This document shows positions 1 to 8,100 of a stretch of DNA of 64,000 bases, in pieces; position 1 is the first letter of the stretch; the number at the start of each line of letters is the position of its first letter. Under the pieces are notes generated by a model. The model searched no databases. It was not told the DNA's origin and was given only the letters and a program-made list of their open reading frames with translations. The stretch is from Bradyrhizobium stylosanthis (GTDB lineage: Bacteria; Pseudomonadota; Alphaproteobacteria; Rhizobiales; Xanthobacteraceae). The position numbers and the translations under genes are program-made. The stretch spans positions 587,394 through 651,393 of the forward strand of contig NZ_LVEM01000003.1 in the NCBI RefSeq assembly GCF_001641335.1, written 5' to 3'.

Positions 1-590
1 ATGCCGGCTATAACCCCGACATCACCCTGTTCCTGCGTCAGGCGCGCGAGAGCGGGCTGCGCTTCAAGATGCTGTTCGGGGCAGGCGCCGGCTACAGCCA
101 GCTCGACAAGCTGCGCGCCACGTTCGGTGCCGACATCGACAATTTCTGCAACATCGATCCGGTGCCGGCGCAATTGCTCGATCCGGCAAAGCTCGCGCCG
201 GGCATCGGCGATCTGACCAAGGCCATGGTCACGCGCTACAAGGCCGCGACCGGCGCCACCGAAGTGCCGCCGCACTGCTCGATGGGCTTCAACCAGACCT
301 GGCTGCTGCTCAACAACGTGCTGCCGGTGGCCAAGGAGAAGTACGGCAGCTTCGAGCCCGAGGCGGTCCGCAAGGCCGCGCTCGACGTCGACATTCCCGC
401 GGGCGGCACCGTTCAGGGTTATGGCGTCAAATTCTTTCCGCCGGGCACGCCGATGTCAGGGCAGAACGAACGCTCGACTCCGGTCGTGATGCAGAACGCC
501 GGCGAACGCATCTCGGTGGTGTGGCCGACCAACATCCGCACGCAGGACCCGGTGTTTCCACTGCCGAAGGGCTCGACCTACGGCGCGTAG
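1..590 (+). CDS. Branched-chain amino acid-type ABC substrate-binding protein, 3' end only
   Basis: This is the C-terminal ~195 residues of a periplasmic Leu/Ile/Val-type (HAAT family) solute-binding protein; the start lies outside the window. The reading frame is open from base 3. It begins AGYNPDITLFLRQARESG and ends PLPKGSTYGA, and both stretches match the livK product at 37054-38364 (GYNPDITLLLRQAREQG and PLPKGTTYSNQ), so the two are paralogues. The conserved block GTPMSGQNERSTPVVMQ is also shared. It probably closes a second Liv-type operon to the left. A strong terminator follows about 60 bases after the stop. The ligand cannot be told from the sequence. Confidence 0.9.
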   Translation, partial: AGYNPDITLFLRQARESGLRFKMLFGAGAGYSQLDKLRATFGADIDNFCNIDPVPAQLLDPAKLAPGIGDLTKAMVTRYKAATGATEVPPHCSMGFNQTWLLLNNVLPVAKEKYGSFEPEAVRKAALDVDIPAGGTVQGYGVKFFPPGTPMSGQNERSTPVVMQNAGERISVVWPTNIRTQDPVFPLPKGSTYGA

Positions 591-649
591 CGCAATGACT
601 GCACGCCTCACCCTATAGTGGTGATTGGCTCGCGGGAACGGAGAAGCCA

Positions 650-690
650 ATGAGAGGTTCACGCGACGCGCGAACCTCTCATGTATTTTT
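650..690 (+). terminator. Rho-independent terminator after the Liv-type binding protein
   Basis: A perfect 11-bp stem (ATGAGAGGTTC at 650-660 paired with 672-682) encloses an 11-base loop. It is followed by a five-T run at 685-689. It sits about 60 bases past the stop codon at 590, so it should end that transcript. Confidence 0.8.
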
Positions 691-861
691 CCCCCGCGTC
701 CGGTGCTCTCTTACCCCATCGCGATTTCGTTTCACGCTGATTTCACGCCATAATTCGATTCTTGTCCGATGATCGCACTTACAGGATGCAGCTCGCATTG
801 CGGAGCCATCCGGCAGACATCGGAAATTTTCAGAACGTGAATTCCAGCGATGGGGGTGCCA

Positions 862-1050
862 ATGCCCGCCATATTCGAATTGCTCTACAAGGAATTTTGC
901 CGCGCCCGCCTTGCCGAGATGCGCAAGCAGCTTTTGCTGACGGGCAAGCATGCCGAACTCTTCGCGGCGGACAATGACCCCACCGATTCCGGCGATGCCG
1001 ACGGAACGGATGAACCGCACGACCCCGCACTGAAGCGCGTCAAGAAATAG
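862..1050 (+). CDS. Small hypothetical protein, 62 aa
   Basis: I do not recognise a named family. The product is a short soluble protein. An amphipathic, basic N-terminal half (FELLYKEFCRARLAEMRKQ) is followed by an acidic, disordered-looking tail (DNDPTDSGDADGTDEPHD). It has no signal peptide or membrane segment. The ATG at 862 is preferred because a G-rich stretch lies just upstream; an in-frame ATG at 850 would add MGVP. The gene stands alone between the terminator at 650-690 and the 28-residue reading frame at 1109. The sequence composition looks coding rather than random, but the function is unknown. Confidence 0.55.
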   Translation: MPAIFELLYKEFCRARLAEMRKQLLLTGKHAELFAADNDPTDSGDADGTDEPHDPALKRVKK

Positions 1051-1108
1051 ACGCTTCACCCGTCGTCAGCAGCATTTCACGAAGGGGGCATTGTTTCAGG
1101 AGGCAATA

Positions 1109-1195
1109 ATGAGCACACCTGAATTCTATACCGTATCGGTTGCCTGCCTTTCGTGCATGACCATCGTCATCATGATGGCTATCGGGACCTGGTAG
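1109..1195 (+). CDS. Putative 28-aa single-span membrane protein
   Basis: A tiny reading frame is preceded by a consensus ribosome-binding site, AGGAGG, five bases before the ATG. The product has a short polar N-terminus (MSTPEFYT), then an uninterrupted hydrophobic run (VSVACLSCMTIVIMMAIGTW) that could form one transmembrane helix reaching the C-terminus. Two cysteines lie in the helix. It follows the 62-aa gene by 58 bases and could share its transcript. No family is recognised. The main support is the strong ribosome-binding site combined with a membrane-like composition. Confidence 0.5.
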   Translation: MSTPEFYTVSVACLSCMTIVIMMAIGTW

Positions 1196-1218
1196 GCGAC
1201 AAGTTCGCCCAGCATCAA

Positions 1219-1249
1219 GCGCGTGGTGGCATTTTACAACACCACGCGC
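1219..1249. terminator. Hairpin spanning the oxidoreductase stop codon
   Basis: A perfect 10-bp stem (GCGCGTGGTG at 1219-1228 with 1240-1249) encloses an A/T-rich 11-base loop that covers the stop codon at 1234-1236. It lies between converging genes. There is no clear T-run on either side, so it may act in RNA stability rather than as a terminator. Confidence 0.35.
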
Positions 1250-2403
1250 CGCCCCTCCTCCGCAGCCCAGTAGCCGGCATAGTTCACCTTGATCGTCTCG
1301 TAGGCCAGCGCGAGGTCCGACAGCGGCTGGCGGCCGGTCGCGGCGCACTCCATGAAGTCCTGGATCTCTTGGAGATAGCCGCGCGTCCACTCCTCCTCCA
1401 GGCAGACATATTGCCAGCCGGTCTTGCGATCGACCTTCTCGGTGATGTAGACGCTGGCGAGCTTCTCCTCGCTGGTCTGGTAGCTCATCAGATGCGTGTT
1501 CGGCGTGATGTTGGCGAACAGCGAGCCGCCGGACGTGTAGGTCTCGATCAGATTGCGCACGCCGCCCATGATCATGTCGCCGGAGAAGACGGTTGCCTTG
1601 GTGCCGTCGGAGAACGTCGCCGTCAGCGTGCCCCAGTCCTCGACGTCGACGGGATTGGCCTTGATGTAGCCGCGCTCTTCGGGCTTGAGCACGGCGGTGA
1701 CGTTGCCGACATCACCCGTGACGCTGGCGACGCGGATGCTCTCGCCGCGCGCCTTGGCCTCGACCTGCTTCAGATAGAGCACGGCCGAGAGCGGATGGCA
1801 GCCCATGCGGATCAGCGAGCCGCCGCCGGTCATCGCCCATTGTGCCGCATGCGCGGCGTGTGAGCCCGAATGGCTTTCCTCGCCCTTCATGAACAGGATC
1901 TTGTCTTTGGTCGCCCTGATGATCTCCGCGGTCTTGGTCACCGCCGGCGCGTAGATCCAGTCCTCGGCATACATGAACAGTTTCCCGGTCCGCTCGATCG
2001 CAGCCCGCGTCCTGTCCATCTCTTCGATGACGCGCTCGTACATCAGCGCCTTCGGCACGTGCTTGCCGATCGGCAGCTTGTCCCCGTCCCGGCCGAAATA
2101 GCCGGCGAACGGCTTCTCGCAGATCACGTGCTTGCCGGCCTGCATGCTGGCGACGATCATCTCCGCATGGAGGTTGGGCGGCGTGCAGATGTCGATGACG
2201 TCGAGCTCGCGGTCGGCGATGATTTCCGCGAAGCTGCGATAGACCCTCGGAATATTGTGATGCCGGGCGAATTCGACGACCTTGTCGCCGCGCGCGGCGA
2301 CCGCCGCGACCTCGACGTCCACGCCGTAGACGCGCCGGAATGCATACATGTGCAGCTCCGACACGAAGCCGCAGCCGACGAGTCCCACCCTGATCCTGGC
2401 CAT
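1234..2403 (-). CDS. Gfo/Idh/MocA family NAD(P)-dependent oxidoreductase
   Basis: This is a probable sugar or polyol dehydrogenase of 389 residues. The N-terminal Rossmann fold is visible as VGLVGCGF (residues 6-13), followed by the family EKP motif at residues 96-98. The C-terminal sheet domain contains GGGSLIRMGCHPLSAVLYL, the equivalent of the usual D-x-G-x-H segment with Arg and Ser in place of the two Asp. The ATG at 2403 is chosen because the Rossmann strand starts at once and a G-rich ribosome-binding site lies upstream; an upstream ATG would add eight atypical residues. The gene is monocistronic and cytoplasmic. The substrate is unknown. Confidence 0.85.
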   Translation of the reverse strand: MARIRVGLVGCGFVSELHMYAFRRVYGVDVEVAAVAARGDKVVEFARHHNIPRVYRSFAEIIADRELDVIDICTPPNLHAEMIVASMQAGKHVICEKPFAGYFGRDGDKLPIGKHVPKALMYERVIEEMDRTRAAIERTGKLFMYAEDWIYAPAVTKTAEIIRATKDKILFMKGEESHSGSHAAHAAQWAMTGGGSLIRMGCHPLSAVLYLKQVEAKARGESIRVASVTGDVGNVTAVLKPEERGYIKANPVDVEDWGTLTATFSDGTKATVFSGDMIMGGVRNLIETYTSGGSLFANITPNTHLMSYQTSEEKLASVYITEKVDRKTGWQYVCLEEEWTRGYLQEIQDFMECAATGRQPLSDLALAYETIKVNYAGYWAAEEGRRVVL

Positions 2404-2445
2404 AGTGCCCCCTGCTTTGGGCGGCACTATAGCGCGCTCGGAGGC

Positions 2446-2760
2446 CTAATCCACCGACACCCGCACCACGCCCGCGCTCATCATGCCTAGCGCGCGGGCC
2501 GCGGGCACCGAGAGATCGACGATGCGGCCGCGGATGAACGGACCGCGATCATTGACGCGGCATTGGATCGTGCGACCGCTGTAGGACACTTTCAGGACGG
2601 TGCCGAACGGGCGCGTGCGATGCGCGCAGGTCAGCTCACCGCCTTTGCCGGCCCGTCCATATCCGTAATAGGAGGCAAGCCCGCTTTCGGCTTGTGCAAC
2701 GGAGATGAAGGCGAGAGATGAAGTGGTCAAACAAAGCACGACTATCGTTTGCGCTCGCAC
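2446..2760 (-). CDS. RlpA-like double-psi beta-barrel secreted protein
   Basis: A short exported protein of 104 residues. A hydrophobic signal peptide runs from residue 1 to about 24, ending SVAQA. It is followed by a complete RlpA/DPBB domain with GLASYYGYG, RPFGTVLKV, VNDRGPFIRGR and VDLSVPAARALGM. RlpA proteins cut or bind naked-glycan peptidoglycan at septa. This one has no lipobox cysteine and no SPOR domain. The start is taken as GTG at 2760, placed seven bases after GGGAG; no ATG is available without running into the neighbouring gene. A second RlpA homologue with a lipoprotein signal lies at 23499-24017. Confidence 0.75.
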   Translation of the reverse strand: MRAQTIVVLCLTTSSLAFISVAQAESGLASYYGYGRAGKGGELTCAHRTRPFGTVLKVSYSGRTIQCRVNDRGPFIRGRIVDLSVPAARALGMMSAGVVRVSVD

Positions 2761-2864
2761 GGCACCGCTCCCGGTTGGCCCTGCCCGGCGCTGCAAACGC
2801 GGTTTTGTTCCCTCCGGTTCCGGGAACCCTGCCGGGAAGCACCCGGCAGGGCCATCACACTTTG

Positions 2865-3710
2865 TTACGACTTGTGGAACACCAGCGTCCGGACCTCGAT
2901 GCTTTCGCGCGGCGCCGCATCGGCAGGCGTGGTCGGATCGATGAACGCGGTATGCGGCCCGAAGCGGGTGCGGCCGTCGGTTGCGGAATCGTAGCACTTC
3001 AGCAGCAGCGCCTCGTCGGGCGTCATCTCCGGGAAATAGAACCAGCGATGGTTCGGATTGTATTTCACCGAATAGGTCTCGCCGCGGCGGTTCGGATAGA
3101 TCAGGTCGGAGGCGACGAGATCATCGGGCGCCACAGTCGTGCCGTCGGCCATGGCCAGCGGTGAATCGCGCAAAGGCCCACGGATCGGCCGCCACAGATT
3201 GATCACCTGCACGCGCCCCTTCAGCAGCTCCTCGGCTTCGTCAGGCAGGTGCTCGCGAACGCGGTTGGCGCCGGAAACATCTGTCTGGTCGACATGGACG
3301 CGCGTCGCCGGCTGGCGCGGACCACCGTCGCGGAGATCCGGTGCGCCCTCGACACGCCTGCGGACGGTGTGGTCGAAGATGACGACCCGGTCGGCCTTCA
3401 GCGTTGCACGCAGGAACGCTTCGACGGCGGGATAGTAGACGGCGCGGATCTCTTCCTCGTTGTAGAAGTCCTTCACCCGGGTCGGATGGCGCACCAGCGC
3501 AAAGCCCTCGCGGTCGAGCGAGAAATTGTCAGCAATCAGCCGCGCATCGAACACCGGCACCTGATGCGGCTCCGGCAGCGACGTGCTCTTGGGCTCGCCC
3601 GGCGGCGGATCGAAGGCATAGGTGCGCGGCTTGCCCGTAACAGGCGCGAGATAGTTGAGTTCGGCAGTGACGAAGGGAAGCGATTCGATTCTTGTTTCTT
3701 GCAGGCCCAT
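2865..3710 (-). CDS. CmcJ/NvfI-family oxidoreductase (Fe/2-oxoglutarate dioxygenase-like)
   Basis: A 281-residue cytoplasmic protein that resembles the family named for the cephamycin 7-alpha-methoxylation protein CmcJ and the fungal dioxygenase NvfI. Recognisable blocks are RVHVDQTDVSG (a candidate H-x-D iron site), NLWRPIRGPLRDSPLA, HRWFYFPEMTPDEALLLK and a late HTAFIDPTTP with a second candidate His ligand. The ATG at 3710 starts MGLQETRIES; an upstream in-frame ATG adds an unlikely His/Pro-rich leader. It is monocistronic. In bacteria most members have no known substrate, so any link to secondary metabolism here is only inferred. Confidence 0.75.
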   Translation of the reverse strand: MGLQETRIESLPFVTAELNYLAPVTGKPRTYAFDPPPGEPKSTSLPEPHQVPVFDARLIADNFSLDREGFALVRHPTRVKDFYNEEEIRAVYYPAVEAFLRATLKADRVVIFDHTVRRRVEGAPDLRDGGPRQPATRVHVDQTDVSGANRVREHLPDEAEELLKGRVQVINLWRPIRGPLRDSPLAMADGTTVAPDDLVASDLIYPNRRGETYSVKYNPNHRWFYFPEMTPDEALLLKCYDSATDGRTRFGPHTAFIDPTTPADAAPRESIEVRTLVFHKS

Positions 3711-3897
3711 GGCCGGTCTCCCGATGTGGTCGTCGAATTGATTTTTGACGGGATGTGGCGGCGCGCAAGGGAGGGAGTGCAAATAGCAATGGAGCTATCG
3801 CAACCCGTGCGCGGCGTAGAACGAATGCTTCGGGGAGAGCACCGGGATTGGAAAGCGCTCTCTCCGCTTCACGCTTGCTTGAGAGCCTTGTGAAGTC

Positions 3898-4063
3898 TCG
3901 TGCCCCGGACGCAGCGCATCACCATAAGCGCGTTTACGCGCGTCTTCGACGCGCTATGGGGGTGCGCTGCAGAGCCGGGGCTCGTTTAGCCGAGAGCCAT
4001 ATCTTTGCATGGGTCCCGGCTCTGCGCAGCAGCGCTGCGCGCTGCAGCGCGTCCGGGACACGA
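3898..4063. repeat. Dispersed palindromic repeat next to the SsuA-like gene 3' end
   Basis: This GC-rich element begins TCGTGCCCCGGACGCAGCG and ends GCGCGTCCGGGACACGA, forming imperfect terminal inverted repeats with internal palindromes (AGAGCCGGGGCTCG, GCAGCAGCGCTGC). A related copy is at 55148-55252. Together with 3711-3897, where I see no gene, it fills the space before the gene ending at 4081. Confidence 0.75.
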
Positions 4064-4080
4064 GAGTGTGCGTAGAGGCT

Positions 4081-5019
4081 CTACAGCCCCGCCTTCGCGA
4101 TCGTATCCGCAAACGAGCGGTCGACGATCTCGGCCGCATCGAGTTTCTGCTTGATCAGCCCCCAGCGGAAATAGAGATCGATCGTGCCCTGCTCGTCCGC
4201 GACCACGCCGTCGTCGATCGGCGCGATGCGGATCTTTGCGCGCGACAGCCAGTTTTGCGGCACCGCCGTCGGGATGTTCATCAACCTGCCCCAGGTCGCG
4301 GCGTAGCTCTCGATATTGTTCAGCGACCACGCCCGCGCCGCGGTGAGGCGCCGCACGAAATCCGTCAACTCGGCGCGCTTATCGCGGATCGCATCGGGCC
4401 GCGCCACCTGGAAGCTCAGGCCCGGCGTCAGCCCTTCCGAGGTGATGATCCGCCGCGACCTGAACAGCACCTCTTCCTGGCTGACATAGGGCTCCCAGGT
4501 CGACCACGCATCGACCGACCCTTGCGTGTAGGCGATCTTGGCATCCGACGGCGCGAGGAACGCGATCTGCACGTCGGACGCCGCCCAGCCGTTCTTCTCC
4601 AGCGCAGCGAGAATGAGCTGATGGCCGATCGAGCCGCGGCCGGTCGCGATTTTCTTGCCGCGCAGATCTGCAAAGCTCTTGATCGGCGAATTCTCGGGCA
4701 CGAGGATCGCGAGCCCCTCGCGCGTCTGGCGGATGGCGGCGATCGCCTTCACCGGCGCACCGGACGCAGCGGCGAAGGTGAAGGGCGCGTCCCCCACGAG
4801 CCCGGTCTCGATCGCGCCGGCGCTGAGCGCCTCCAGCAGCGGCGCTGCTGCCGGAAACTCCTTCCACTCGATCTTGTACGGCAGATCCTTGAGCACGCCG
4901 GCGGCTTCCATCACGGCCTGCGAATTGCCCTTCTGGTCACCGACGCGCAGCGTGGTTTGCGCCGACGCCTGCCCGAACGAGGCAAACAGCAGCGCGCCGG
5001 CCAGCACGAGACGGATCAT
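4081..5019 (-). CDS. SsuA-type sulfonate/nitrate ABC substrate-binding protein
   Basis: A periplasmic binding protein of 312 residues with a signal peptide (MIRLVLAGALLFASFGQASAQ). The SsuA/NrtA hallmarks are LRVGDQKG, the ALSAGAIETGLVGDAPF segment, SFADLRGKKIATGRGS and GSVDAWSTWEPYV. It overlaps the upstream flavin monooxygenase by the four bases ATGA at 5016-5019, so it is translationally coupled and is the last gene of the operon running from 10191. It is clearly paralogous to the divergent gene at 10667-11647 (LPYKIEWKEFPAAAPLLEAL against LPYKIEWSEFPAAAPILEAL). Alkanesulfonate or sulfonate-ester uptake is the most likely role, given the neighbouring enzymes. Confidence 0.88.
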   Translation of the reverse strand: MIRLVLAGALLFASFGQASAQTTLRVGDQKGNSQAVMEAAGVLKDLPYKIEWKEFPAAAPLLEALSAGAIETGLVGDAPFTFAAASGAPVKAIAAIRQTREGLAILVPENSPIKSFADLRGKKIATGRGSIGHQLILAALEKNGWAASDVQIAFLAPSDAKIAYTQGSVDAWSTWEPYVSQEEVLFRSRRIITSEGLTPGLSFQVARPDAIRDKRAELTDFVRRLTAARAWSLNNIESYAATWGRLMNIPTAVPQNWLSRAKIRIAPIDDGVVADEQGTIDLYFRWGLIKQKLDAAEIVDRSFADTIAKAGL

Positions 5020-6110
5020 TCCGCCGCCTCGCCGCGAACGGCCTGGCGCCTGGCGATCAAGTCGCGAGTCAGCGGGATCAGCTCGCGACCATAGTCGATG
5101 GCATCGGGCAGCGGATCGAAGCCGCGGATCAGGAAGTGGCTGACGCCGAGATCGTAGTAGTCGCCGAACACTTCGGCGACCTGCTCGGGCGTGCCGACCA
5201 GCGCCGTGCTGTTGCTGTTGGCGCCGGTGAGCTTTGCGACCTCGGTCCACAGCCGCTTGTCGATGCGCGCGCCCTGGTCGGCGAGCGCCAGCAGGCGCTT
5301 GGCACCGTCGGTCGCGTGATTGGGCCGGCGGTAGCCGGTCTGGTCCTGCAGCGCGGTGGCGCATTCGAGGATCTCGTCGGCCTTCTTCCACGCCTTTTCC
5401 TCGGTGTCGGCGAGGATCGGCCGCACCGACAGGCTGAAGCGCGGGCTTGGCCGGCCATGCTTCGCCGCCGCCGCACGCACCCGCGCGGTGACGTCGCGCA
5501 CCTGGGCGTAGGATTCGCCCCACAGCGCAAAGGTGTCGGCATGCTTGCCCGAGACCTCGATCGCGGCATCGGAGCCGCCGCCGACGAAGGTGTAGATGCC
5601 GCCCGTCTGCTGCGGCTTCACCTGCGAAAAGCCGTTCTCGACGGTGTAGTACTTGCCGCTGTAGTTGAACGGCTTCTCGCTGGTCCATTCCAGCCGTACG
5701 ACGTCGAGGAACTCGCTGGTGCGGGCGTAGCGCTCGTCCTTGTCGTCGAGCGTGTTGCCGTCCTGGCGCAGCTCGATGGCGTTGCCGCCGGTGATGACGT
5801 GCAGCGAGACGCGGCCGCCATAGAGCTGGTCGAGCGTGGCGAGCTGGCGCGCGAGAACCGTGGGCGCCGTGAAGCCCGGGCGCTGCGCGATCATCACCTT
5901 GAGCTTGTTGGTGATGGTCAGCACGTGCTGGGCGACCTGCAGCGCATCGGGCGTCGTCGAATGGAAGGCCAGCAGCGCGCGGTCGAAACCGGCGAGCTCA
6001 TGCGCTTTGGCGACCGCCTCGATATAGGCGGGATCGAGCACCGGCCCCTGGCGCACGATGGTCTCGGAAGCATTGCTGTTGGCGATAAAGCCGATGAACT
6101 CGACCGACAT
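5016..6110 (-). CDS. LLM-class flavin-dependent monooxygenase, SsuD-like
   Basis: A bacterial luciferase-like TIM-barrel enzyme of 364 residues that would use reduced FMN to split C-S bonds of sulfonates into aldehyde and sulfite. Family marks are the early MSVEFIGFIANSNASE strand, MIAQRPGFTAPTVLARQ, SLHVITGGNAIELRQDG followed by DERYARTSEF, and the late LVGTPEQVAEVFGDYYDLG with FLIRGFDPLPDAI. The length is close to the ~380 residues of SsuD. The gene lies 23 bases after the acyl-CoA-dehydrogenase-like gene and overlaps the downstream binding protein by ATGA. SsuD-like function is inferred from the family and from the ABC genes beside it. Confidence 0.88.
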   Translation of the reverse strand: MSVEFIGFIANSNASETIVRQGPVLDPAYIEAVAKAHELAGFDRALLAFHSTTPDALQVAQHVLTITNKLKVMIAQRPGFTAPTVLARQLATLDQLYGGRVSLHVITGGNAIELRQDGNTLDDKDERYARTSEFLDVVRLEWTSEKPFNYSGKYYTVENGFSQVKPQQTGGIYTFVGGGSDAAIEVSGKHADTFALWGESYAQVRDVTARVRAAAAKHGRPSPRFSLSVRPILADTEEKAWKKADEILECATALQDQTGYRRPNHATDGAKRLLALADQGARIDKRLWTEVAKLTGANSNSTALVGTPEQVAEVFGDYYDLGVSHFLIRGFDPLPDAIDYGRELIPLTRDLIARRQAVRGEAAE

Positions 6111-6133
6111 CTGGAACTCCTTGAGGTGAAAGA

Positions 6134-7306
6134 TCAGACGCCCAGGGCGGAGCGCCCGGCGATGATCTTGGTGGTGTCGTCCTGGGGGGTGTGGACGCGG
6201 CCGCAGAGCACGTCGCGGTAATGCCGCTCCAGCGGATTCTTGCGCGACAGGCCGTGATTGCTGGTCAGCGACAAGGCGTCTTCCACGGCGGCCACGGCGT
6301 TGTTGGTCACCGTGAGCTTGACGATGTTGGATTCGATCGCGCTGAGCGGCAGGCCGTCGTCGAAATCGGAGGCGAAGCTGTCGATCAGGCGGGCATTGAC
6401 CGCGAGCCGCGCCTCGATGCCGCCGAGAATCTCCTGCGCACGCGGCAGGCTCGCCAACGGCGCGTCCAGATTGGTCGGCACCCGCGTCTTCAGGAAGGTG
6501 ACGAGCCAGTCCCGCGCCGCACGGGCGATGCCGTCATAGATTGCCGCCACGAAGATGGTGTGGACGGTTGCCTGCGCCGGGTCCGGCGCGCGCCAGTCGG
6601 CGGGCTTGCGGACATCGACCTCGGCATCGAGCGGGATCACCACGTCGTCGAAGATGACGTCGTGGCTGCCGCTGGCGCGCAGGCCGTGATGATCCCAGGT
6701 CTCGACGATGCGCGTGCCCGGCAGACCCGCCGGCACCAGGAACTGGCCGACGCGCGGCTCGGCCTCGTCGGTGCGCGCCCACACCAGGTACCATTTCAGG
6801 ATCGGCGATCCCGTCGAATAGATCTTGTGGCCGGACAGCCGCCAGCCGGTTTCGGTGCGGCGCGCGATCGTCGCCGGCAGGCCGCCGCGCGCGGGCGAGC
6901 CGAGTTCGGGTTCGACGCGCAACGCGTTGATCAGCGCAAGACCCTCGACGGTCTCCTGCGCGAGCTTGCGCGACAGCCGCACCGGCCAGGTCTGGCTGCG
7001 CGCCATGACGAGATGATTGATGTAGTGCATCGACAGCACCAGCGCCGTCGACGCGCAGGCCTTGCCGACGATGCCGAGAACGCGCGCCGCATATCTCGCA
7101 CCGGCGCCGGCACCGCCGTAGGCGGCAGGCACCGTGAGAGACAGCAGGCCCGCTTCCGAGAGCTCGCGAAAATTCTCGAACGGGAAGCTGGCGATGCGGT
7201 CGTGCTCGCCGGCCCGTGCTGCAAACCCTTCAGCCAGAGCCTCGGCGCGCGCAATGTAATCGGGCTCGCTACGGACCGTGCGCTCCTTCGCTACCGACGT
7301 CACCAT
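6134..7306 (-). CDS. Acyl-CoA dehydrogenase-fold flavoprotein (SfnB/DszC-like)
   Basis: A 390-residue member of the acyl-CoA dehydrogenase superfamily. The visible order is an all-alpha N-terminal domain, then TVPAAYGGAGAGARYAARVL, a beta domain with GHKIYSTGSPILKWYLVWAR and TWDHHGLRASGSHDVIFDDVVIP, and a C-terminal helical domain with SNHGLSRKNPLERHYRDVLCGRVHTPQDD. The T-x-x-H-G and NPLERHYRD features resemble the flavin monooxygenase branch (SfnB, DszC), which acts on sulfones or in sulfur acquisition, rather than true beta-oxidation enzymes. Its start overlaps the ATPase stop by seven bases, tying it to the transporter. The exact substrate is unknown. Confidence 0.83.
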   Translation of the reverse strand: MVTSVAKERTVRSEPDYIARAEALAEGFAARAGEHDRIASFPFENFRELSEAGLLSLTVPAAYGGAGAGARYAARVLGIVGKACASTALVLSMHYINHLVMARSQTWPVRLSRKLAQETVEGLALINALRVEPELGSPARGGLPATIARRTETGWRLSGHKIYSTGSPILKWYLVWARTDEAEPRVGQFLVPAGLPGTRIVETWDHHGLRASGSHDVIFDDVVIPLDAEVDVRKPADWRAPDPAQATVHTIFVAAIYDGIARAARDWLVTFLKTRVPTNLDAPLASLPRAQEILGGIEARLAVNARLIDSFASDFDDGLPLSAIESNIVKLTVTNNAVAAVEDALSLTSNHGLSRKNPLERHYRDVLCGRVHTPQDDTTKIIAGRSALGV

Positions 7307-8100
7307 GTGGCATCCAATCCCAACAGGCCGAGGATCTGCCGGCGCAGATCGGCCAGATACGGATCGCCGCGATGGCGCGGATAGGGCCGGTCGACGCGGA
7401 TGTCGGCCTTCACCCGCGCGGGGCGATCGCTGAACACGATGACCCGGTTGGCGAGCACCAGCGCTTCCTCGGCATCATGCGTCACCAGCAGCGTGGTAAA
7501 GCCCTTGCGCTGCCAGAGCGACACGATCTCGGCCTGCATGGTGATGCGGGTGAGCGAGTCCAGCTTTCCCAGGGGCTCGTCGAGGATGAGGATCTTGGGA
7601 TCGTTGACCAGCGCCCGCGCCAGCGCGACGCGCTGCGCCATGCCGCCGGAGAGCTGGTGCGGATAGGCATTGCGGAACGAGGCCAGCCCGACGAGATCGA
7701 GCGCGTCGTCGACGCGCTGCCGCTGGCTCTTTAGAATGCCCTGGGCCTCGAGGCCCAGGGCGACGTTGTCCCAGACCGACCGCCAGGGAAACAGGGTCGG
7801 ATCCTGGAACACGACCACGCGCGAGGGATGCGGGCGGGTGATGCGCGCCTCGTCTTCGCGCAAGCTTCCCGCCTTGGGCCTGTCGAGACCGGCGACCAGC
7901 CGCAGCAGGGTCGACTTGCCGCAGCCGGAGGGGCCGAGCAGCGCGACGAACTCGCCGGGCTCGACCGAGATGCTGACGTCGCTGAGCACCGGAAGCTCGG
8001 TCCCGTCGATGTCGAAAGCGTGGCTGACCTGCTCGATATCGAGCGCGGCGCCTGCCGCGGACGGAGTGGCGGCTTCGGCCAGTGCAGTTGCAGCTACCAT
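7300..8100 (-). CDS. ABC transporter ATP-binding protein, SsuB/TauB-like
   Basis: The cytoplasmic ATPase of the importer, 266 residues. Walker A is GPSGCGKST, the Q-loop VVFQDPTLFPW is typical of the nitrate/sulfonate/taurine subfamily, the signature is LSGGMAQRVALARAL, Walker B is ILILDEPLG and the switch is VTHDAEE. The ATG at 8100 gives MVAATALAEAATP, a short Ala-rich extension ahead of the nucleotide-binding fold. It overlaps the permease gene by seven bases at 8094-8100 and the flavoprotein gene by seven bases at 7300-7306, so expression with both is expected. Confidence 0.92.
   Translation of the reverse strand: MVAATALAEAATPSAAGAALDIEQVSHAFDIDGTELPVLSDVSISVEPGEFVALLGPSGCGKSTLLRLVAGLDRPKAGSLREDEARITRPHPSRVVVFQDPTLFPWRSVWDNVALGLEAQGILKSQRQRVDDALDLVGLASFRNAYPHQLSGGMAQRVALARALVNDPKILILDEPLGKLDSLTRITMQAEIVSLWQRKGFTTLLVTHDAEEALVLANRVIVFSDRPARVKADIRVDRPYPRHRGDPYLADLRRQILGLLGLDATW

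Noticed and set aside
1783..1846. Loss of the Asp residues in the D-x-G-x-H-x2-D motif of the Gfo/Idh/MocA protein
   Set aside because: The variant RMGCHPLS occurs in a regular context and I believe is typical of a subgroup of the family, so I do not take it as evidence of a dead enzyme.
3901..4063. Structured non-coding RNA or riboswitch between the dioxygenase and SsuA-like genes
   Set aside because: The palindromes recur at 55148-55252 next to an unrelated gene and lie at 3' ends, which fits a dispersed repeat better than a gene-specific RNA.
5019..5688. Possible extension of the SsuA-like protein upstream through the flavin monooxygenase gene
   Set aside because: The extension is a shadow frame of the monooxygenase; a clear signal peptide begins at 5019 and the ATGA overlap explains the start.
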